A DNA stretch of 64,000 nt. It comes from Fusarium oxysporum f. sp. lycopersici 4287 (lineage: Eukaryota > Ascomycota > Sordariomycetes > Hypocreales > Nectriaceae). Made by a program: the position numbers and the translations under genes. The notes beneath the pieces are model-generated. The model was given only the letters and a program-made list of their open reading frames with translations. It was not told the origin of the DNA and searched no databases. Where the stretch lies: NCBI RefSeq assembly GCF_000149955.1, contig NC_030987.1, forward strand, positions 1,861,387 to 1,925,386, written 5' to 3'. Shown here piece after piece: positions 57,900-64,000 of this stretch. Each line of letters begins with the position of its first letter. Positions within the stretch are counted from its first letter, which is position 1.

Positions 57900-58851
57900 G
57901 CAATTGGTATTGAATCATAACAGGCGGACGAGTGCTCGTCTTGAGACATGATCAATTTGTTGTTTTGCTTGAATAACACGTTGGTGCAGGTCTTGTTAAG
58001 CCACACTTATAATTTTGAAGACTCAATTGACACCCTTGGACTCAAGGGGATCGCACATGTACAATGGCAATCTTTCACATTTCCATCAGGGACAGCAATG
58101 TCTATACACGTACGATGCCCTGGCCCCTGAGATTCTAGACTCGGAGCTAACTTTTCCGCATTTAAACCAGTTTGGTGTGTTTTGATAAGGCCCGATGGTC
58201 AAGCCATCGTCGAGCCAAGTGGAGGCAATAGTATTGCAATGTTAAAAATGACGTTGAATGGGCCGTGTCCTCGCGAAACGGTGGCGCCGAAAGTCCACCT
58301 AGAGGCTCAAGCGTCCACAATTGCCGGAGCGCCGTTTATCCTTTAGTTAGCAACTTAGCAATGTCCTTTACGAGTTGGTGGGTGATGGCTGGCGCCAGGG
58401 GCAAGTTGGTGATGGTTGTCAATCCGCTGGTAAGACAAGAGACGTTATTGGTCTCACAGAGCCCCTAATGTTTATTGTTGATGTGAGTGGGGAATGTGAA
58501 TTCCTGAAAAACAGCAGTGGAGGGAGGACACGAGGATATTGTCAGAAGTGAATCAGTTGATTTCTTCAGTAAACATTCCATCTCCAGCTAAGTCTGTTGC
58601 GTGACTCTCTGCATTGGGTATGTGACTTGAGCTTTCATGCAGAAGGGCCTTGCATCGATCTCCCGTATGTACAGTAATGCACATGGTTATCACATCTGAT
58701 CGCCAATGCAGTGTTGTGCAGAACAATGCAGACGCAAGATCAGGGCTCGGTCAGCATAAACAACCTAGATCTGAGTTAAATACCAGGGTTCATTTCAGGG
58801 TCAATTGGCTGAATTGTGCAAGCGGGCGAAGAAAAACATCATGAGATGAAG

Positions 58852-58868
58852 TTGACGCGTCGCGTCAA
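58852..58868. promoter_or_regulatory. 17-bp MCB palindrome
   Basis: TTGACGCG-T-CGCGTCAA is a perfect inverted repeat around one central base and contains two overlapping MCB-type ACGCG cores. It lies 1.5 kb upstream of GCN20 and far from any other supported gene. Confidence 0.5.
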
Positions 58869-60026
58869 TAACCCCTCTTCCCTTACCTCACTTAACTTAA
58901 CAAAATAAATACACAGAGCTATAGCGGCTTTCTGCACTGTGATTGGTGCTCCGGGTTTGGAGCTGAAAACTGTAATTACTGAAACCGGCGTAGAGCTAGG
59001 ATTCGTGGCAACTGGTTATTGCTGAATTCAACGCCGGCGGTTTCAATAGTCAGCAACCACATTGATAACCGACCTCCGAGGCACTGCATCGTCGCTGGGA
59101 TAGCCCTGTAGAATGAACCAAGATTTGCTCGAGTGCAGTGTCTTGTCGTTGTTGATAGGTTGGCTTGGAGGTTAGATGAGAACTCAATGGGCTGCGAACG
59201 CTCAAGTCGCTCTACACATGCAGTCTCTCTCTGCATAAACGCAACTTATCAGCGCTGATATTAGGTTACGGGTATGCTAATAGCAGCATGCATGCATGTC
59301 CGTTGTTTAATTTGCCCGTGAACAGGTTTTGTGAGAAACCTGTATTTCGACATCCCATTCTTGAATTAGAGGCCCTTCACCGCCAGTTGGGCTTTGTTTG
59401 ATAACCTGATCCTTCTATATTTGGAGTGAATAGCTGCAATCTAACATCTGTAGTTTATTATGAGGCTTGGTTTAGCTCTGAAGGTCAAGTTTCTTTTCAG
59501 GTCCAATGAGTCTGGAGGTATACTGGCGGACTGGTAAACCTTTCACTCGTATGGATGCCCCTGCTCGCATTTTGATATAGCCTCCCTCGGCGATATGCCC
59601 TTTTCTTGTATGCTCGAGCTCCCGTGTCTTGGGTTCTTGCTATCCGCATGACCCGGTTCGGGAAAGCTATGACTCCCATTCCCATCTTCTTGGGCACTTA
59701 CAAACTTGATGTGGCTAGCTATAGGTTAGGTCGCTACGACTAGGACAGTTTTTCGTGGTTTGAGGAGAGTGGCAGAGTGGCTTCTATGTCCAACTTTCCA
59801 CCTGCTGCAAAACCCGGGACTTTATTTAAATCAGTCGTTTTATCATCTCGGTTATATTGAGTAGTGTCAAAGTTCCAACTTGAATTCTAAACCGGCTGGA
59901 CATATCTGGTGTGCACACCAATATCATACTCGTTGTCACAGTCAGATTGAGCTATTTTGACAGGACGCCAAGCTGAGTTAGTTGTAGCACATTCACCATG
60001 GTTATAACCGAATTAAACCATCATCA

Positions 60027-60033
60027 TGAGTCA
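60027..60033. promoter_or_regulatory. Candidate Gcn4/CPC1-type site
   Basis: TGAGTCA matches the general amino-acid-control element TGA(C/G)TCA bound by Gcn4/Cpc1 bZIP factors, 363 bp upstream of GCN20. A 7-mer of this kind is expected several times by chance in 64 kb, so the evidence is weak. Confidence 0.25.
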
Positions 60034-60395
60034 GTTAGAACCAAACTAGAAGTTAAGAATGAGCATGCATTCCTTTAGTGATTCATGATCAATTATTAAA
60101 ATTTATGGATTAGTTATCGCTACATAGTTTTTCAGACACACCTACCCTGGAGATGATGATGTCGGTGATCGGACGTCAGACCTCCGTGATGGATCCAGTA
60201 TCTACACCCACAATTTTCAACGACATCTCTGGCGGGGCATCCAAGGTAGCGACACTGTCAAGCCATTCAGTCACAGTTTGACAACTCTGTGTAGCCGGCG
60301 GAGCATACTAAAGTTGTACATCGCATCGTGGATTATCAAGAGGTCTCAAGTCATTCGTTCTTAGCCCAGCTATCCTACCGTCGAGTCAGCGCATC

Positions 60396-62738
60396 ATGGA
60401 GGCCGATATCAGAGCTGTGCTGCCGCACATCGACCCCGTAGTCTCCGAGTACTCTGTGGGCTACCTGACCCATGCGTCAACTTCCTACTTGGACGAGGAG
60501 GATGCATCGGGCGAGTCACCACTGAACGAGGCTGCTTCCACCGTCACCGAGCTCCTACTGTCCGCATCTGGCCAAGTTAATGCTGAGCTGGAGGAGAAGA
60601 TCAAGCAATTGGTCGAGAAATGGGTCGATAAGTACACTGAGGCCAATGGAGGCCAGAGACGAGGACCTTCGACGGTCAAGCGCCTAGACCAGACTATCCA
60701 GGTGAGCCAGCAGCGCAACATGTCGTCCACCTTAGCTGTGGCGACCGGTGGCGTGGACCTGGAGTCTGCAAACGCAAGGAAGGTTGAATCCAAGGTCGAT
60801 CGCAAGAAGCTTGAGAAGGCAGAGAGAAAGATTGCCGCCAAGCAGCAGAAGAAAACCTTCAAGACTGTCGAGTATGAGGCATCCAAGCTGCTTGACCAAC
60901 CCGAGTCGACCCAGTCATACGAAGAGTTCTATATGGCTGTCAACCCTCTGCAAATGGGCTCCAGCTCCGCAAACAAGTCAAAGGATATTAAATTGGACAA
61001 CATCGATGTATCGATCAGTGGAAACCGCATTCTTACAGACACAACGCTTACTCTCGCCTATGGCCACCGGTATGGTTTGGTTGGTAACAACGGTGTTGGT
61101 AAATCAACACTGCTTCGAGCTCTGTCTCGCCGTGAGGTTGCAATTCCACTCCACATCTCCATTCTGCACGTTGAGCAAGAAGTAAGTCTCTGTTACATCA
61201 AGAAAAACCATAGCTGACAAGAAAGATTACTGGTGACGACACCCCAGCCATCCAGGCGGTTCTCGACGCCGATGTTTGGCGCAAGGTTCTCTTGAAGGAG
61301 CAAGATGTAAGTCTGCCTTTGAGTCATATGAAACACCTACTAACGATGATAGCAAATTACGGCTCGCCTGGCAGAGTTGGAGAAGCAACGTGCTTCTCTG
61401 GCCGACACATCTGCTGACGCGGCCAGAATCGATCGTGATAGAGAGGCCCAGGATACCAAGTTGGGAGATGTTCAGTCCAAGTTGGCCGAAATGGAGTCAG
61501 ACAAGGCCGAGTCACGAGCTGCTAGTATTCTTGCTGGTCTCGGTTTCTCAACAGAGCGACAGCAGCACGCCACCAAGACCTTCTCTGGTGGTTGGAGAAT
61601 GCGTCTGGCCCTTGCCCGAGCACTGTTCTGTGAACCTGACTTGCTTCTTCTTGACGAACCGTCTAACATGTTGGACGTTCCTTCGATTACATTCTTGTCC
61701 GAGTACCTTCAAACATACCCCAGCACCGTCCTCGTTGTCTCTCACGACAGAGCGTTCCTCAACGAAGTCGCCACCGATATCATTCATCAACACTCTCAGC
61801 GTCTCGACTACTACCGTGGAGCCAACTTCGATACCTTCTATGCTACTCGCGAGGAGCGCAAGAAAGTCGCCAAACGAGAGTACGAGAACCAGATGGTCCA
61901 GAGAGCCCATCTGCAGGCGTTTATCGACAAGTTCCGGTATAACGCCGCTAAGTCATCAGAAGCCCAGTCACGTATCAAGAAGCTCGAGAAGATGCCGGTC
62001 CTTGAACCCCCAGAGGCTGAGTACAGCGTCAAGTTCACATTCCCCGAGGTCGAGAAGCTATCTCCCCCTATTGTACAGATGTCTGAGGTCACTTTTGGTT
62101 ATAACAAAGACAACATCTTGCTCCGCAATGTTGACCTGGATGTCCAGCTGGATTCTCGAATTGGTATCGTCGGACCCAACGGTGCGGGTAAGACAACTAT
62201 CCTGAAGCTGCTCATTGGTAAACTGGATCCTTCGTCTGGTCTGATCTCGCAACACCCTCGTCTTCGAATTGGATTCTTCGCTCAGCACCACGTTGACGCC
62301 CTCGACCTCAATGACAGTGCCGTGGGTTTCATGTCAAAGAACTATCCGGGACGAACAGATGAGGAATACCGTCGGCGACTTGGTGCTTTTGGTATCACCG
62401 GCACAACCGGCCTGCAGAAGATGGGATTGCTCTCTGGAGGTCAGAAGTCTCGTGTTGCTTTTGCTTGCCTGGCTCTTACAAACCCGCACATTCTGGTTCT
62501 TGACGAACCTTCTAACCATCTTGATATCGAAGCCATGGATGCTTTGGCTGAGGCGCTCAACGAATTCCAGGGTGGTGTGCTGATGGTGTCTCACGACGTC
62601 ACAATGTTGCAGACGGTGTGCAAATCGCTGTGGGTTTGTGACGGAGGCACTGTCGAGAAGTTCCCTGGCGATGTTCAGGCGTACAAGAAGAGGATTGCCG
62701 CGCAAGCTAATGCTGCAGGTGTTGTTAAGCAGCATTAA
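60396..62738 (+). CDS. GCN20: ABC-F ATPase Gcn20 (translation regulator, Gcn2 activation)
   Basis: Three exons, 60396-61181, 61226-61306 and 61353-62738, encode 750 aa; the introns are 44 and 46 nt with GTAAGT donors and in-phase junctions (EQE/ITG and EQD/QIT). Gcn20 binds Gcn1 on ribosomes and helps uncharged tRNA activate the eIF2-alpha kinase Gcn2. The N-terminal about 190 residues, rich in charged helices, form the Gcn1-binding part. ABC domain 1 has Walker A GLVGNNGVGKST (about residue 227), signature FSGGWRMRLALARA and Walker B LLLLDEPSNMLD. ABC domain 2 has GPNGAGKTT (about 560), LSGGQKSRVAFACLAL and ILVLDEPSNHLD. There are no membrane segments, as expected for ABC-F. Length equals that of yeast Gcn20 (about 750 aa). 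Confidence 0.95.
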
Positions 62739-63222
62739 GTACGTAGCCAAATTGATAAGGCTGATTTTATGGTCCAGAGAGATTTGCCCGATAACTTTGA
62801 GACCAGATAACCTATTCTAATGTGTGATACGAGCCGTTCACGTCGCTGATTTCAGCTACTCGCTATTCAGCTGATGAGAGTTTCCTCTCACAAACACAAC
62901 AATCAAGATTTGACTCATATTGTCCGACCCTAATGGTACTGATGCATAATGCGAGGTTGTGTTACATGTGATGTCGATAAATTGGGCTCGGACGGATTTC
63001 TATCAGAGCCTCGATGAATAGGCGACAATTCGCACTCAATAGCAACAATGAGCATCGAGTTTCAAACAAGACCCTTTTAAATGATGCACCTACGGATTCT
63101 GCATCTTATTTTTATCAAAGCTCCAACTCCCTTCCTACAAAAAACTTAACTGCGCGCAGCGCTTCAGCTTTAACAAGGAATACTCAACACTCACATATCT
63201 TCGGTCTCAATCATTGCCTATC
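62739..63222. other. Intergenic between GCN20 and the small Cys4 gene
   Basis: 484 bp holding the GCN20 3' end and the promoter/leader of the next gene. A plus-strand frame from 63014 is open into the next gene in another frame but reads as a shadow. Confidence 0.45.
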
Positions 63223-63576
63223 ATGTCAGAAATGGAAGGCGTCGTGGCCACCCAGGCGGTCGTCGCCATGGATATCACAGAACCTGATCCTCACGAAAGC
63301 CGCGACGAAAACAAACCCGCGTTCGATATCAAGAAGCCCAAGCCAACACTCCAAATCCGCGACAATCTACTGTACTGGAAGTGCAACCAAACACTTCACG
63401 ACGGCAGCGTCTGCGGTTCCTACAACGAGCTGGACTTCAAGCAGTGCAAGGACTGCAAGAGCCGACGCGGTATTGGAGATGATGGCACTGACGCCTACGG
63501 CACTAAGATTGCAAAGATCATCTTTGTCAATAACAAGAATGGAGAGGAGCTTTGGCAGTATGCTTCGGAGGAATAG
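63223..63576 (+). CDS. Small protein with a Cys4 zinc-finger-like element, function unknown
   Basis: A single exon of 117 aa from the ATG at 63223 (MSEMEGVVATQAVVAMDITE). The centre reads NLLYWKCNQTLHDGSVCGSY, then ELDFKQCKDCKSRRG, placing Cys54, Cys64, Cys75 and Cys78 as candidate zinc ligands (C-x9-C-x10-C-x2-C). The final CxxC followed by Lys/Arg resembles RanBP2-type and ribbon-type knuckles, but the first pair spacing does not fit them. The flanks are acidic (N-terminal) and end in IIFVNNKNGEELWQYASEE. No signal peptide or membrane helix; nucleus or cytoplasm is likely. A second in-frame ATG lies two codons later. I do not recognise the family; the clear Cys pattern and codon use support a real gene. 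Confidence 0.65.
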   Translation: MSEMEGVVATQAVVAMDITEPDPHESRDENKPAFDIKKPKPTLQIRDNLLYWKCNQTLHDGSVCGSYNELDFKQCKDCKSRRGIGDDGTDAYGTKIAKIIFVNNKNGEELWQYASEE

Positions 63577-64000
63577 GTCAGCTCAAAGATGTCGATGGTT
63601 CAAATGGATGCGAAGTCTATCAGAGAAGACATGAATACAAGGCGAAGGAGAACTCAATGGTCATTTGCGCGCTAGAGATGTCGCTTTTGCCTCAAACTTT
63701 TACGAATCATGAGAAATGGATCAGATTTGGTTTTAGAGGTGGCTTATAGGTGTCGACATGTTGTTCCTCAAAGGAACCTCCGAGCAACATCTACTACAGA
63801 GGGCACAATAGGTTTCCCCCCAAGCTTTTCAAATTATACCTGTTACAGGAGGACTTCTTCTTTCATCGCTAAGGAGTCTTCCTAAAAGCCATTCAGTTGT
63901 GCATGAATACATGTGTTTCGTGACAATCTGAGACTTCCAAAGAGAAGTCACATCATGGACTTTACTACCGTCCGTCTAGCGGAGAGCATCCTAGAGCCAG
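63577..64000. other. Right edge, no gene seen
   Basis: The remaining 424 bases are probably the 3' UTR and downstream flank of the small Cys4 gene. No supported frame. Confidence 0.5.

Larger units (their letters stand above)
52631..60395. other. 7.8-kb gene desert
   Basis: No intact gene on either strand. It holds the promoters of the Byr4-like gene (left end) and GCN20 (right end), a GCAA repeat (52948-52967), three clustered microsatellites (about 56500-56604), possible relics at 54293-54558 and 57483-57899, and an MCB palindrome at 58852-58868. Base composition is not markedly AT-rich, so heavy RIP does not explain the absence of genes. Confidence 0.45.

Noticed and set aside
63014..63634. 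206-codon plus-strand frame overlapping the small Cys4 gene
   Set aside because: The translation is Ser/Asn/Thr-rich in the leader part and then a frame-shifted reading of the Cys4 protein, which has the better cysteine pattern and codon use.

Overview
The window looks like chromosomal DNA of a filamentous ascomycete, most likely a Hypocreales/Fusarium-type Sordariomycete. The evidence is short introns (mostly 44-65 nt, GTAAGT-type donors, CTRAY branch points, YAG acceptors), fungal-specific families (Duo1, TamA/Dal81-type Zn2Cys6 regulator, fungal tyrosinase), long intergenic stretches and one short segment with a repeat-induced point mutation (RIP) signature. Species cannot be fixed from the sequence alone. 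No rRNA, tRNA or intact transposon was recognised.

Layout. 1-274: the N-terminal end of a minus-strand gene cut by the window edge. 275-5484: no intact gene, but apparent coding relics. 5485-7913 (-): a SurE plus tubulin-tyrosine-ligase-like fusion (yeast Pby1 type). 8640-15888 is a compact cell-cycle block: an unidentified basic nuclear-looking protein (-), DASH subunit Duo1 (+), RNase H2 subunit B (-) and replication factor Mcm10 (+). The two divergent promoters inside this block each carry a pair of MluI-cell-cycle-box-like ACGCG elements about one helical turn apart, which suggests shared G1/S control.

18045-28159: a DHDPS/HOGA-family aldolase, a secreted tyrosinase and a GNAT acetyltransferase, separated by 2-4 kb of non-coding DNA, one part of which (about 26.6-27.2 kb) looks RIP-mutated. 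32314-34698: a TamA/Dal81-type nitrogen regulator with a long pyrimidine-rich leader. 35729-37568: a membrane-anchored spermidine-synthase-like protein, convergent with a PNPOx-like flavoprotein (37707-38492).

40994-47279 is the most novel part: a roughly seven-helix membrane protein with a tail of nearly 1,000 residues, followed on the same strand by an open frame for a repeat protein. Both carry a recurrent Leu-Trp-x-Pro (LWxP-like) motif found nowhere else in the window. A well-formed intron could even join the two reading frames into one protein. 49011-52630 (-) is a large disordered protein that may be the Byr4/Bfa1 septation/mitotic-exit regulator. 52631-60395 is a gene desert with microsatellites, a 17-bp MCB palindrome and possible decayed coding fragments. 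60396-62738 encodes the ABC-F ATPase Gcn20, and 63223-63576 a small Cys4 protein of unknown function.

All exon structures were derived by eye from splice signals and checked only for frame consistency. Positions of residues are approximate where marked as such.
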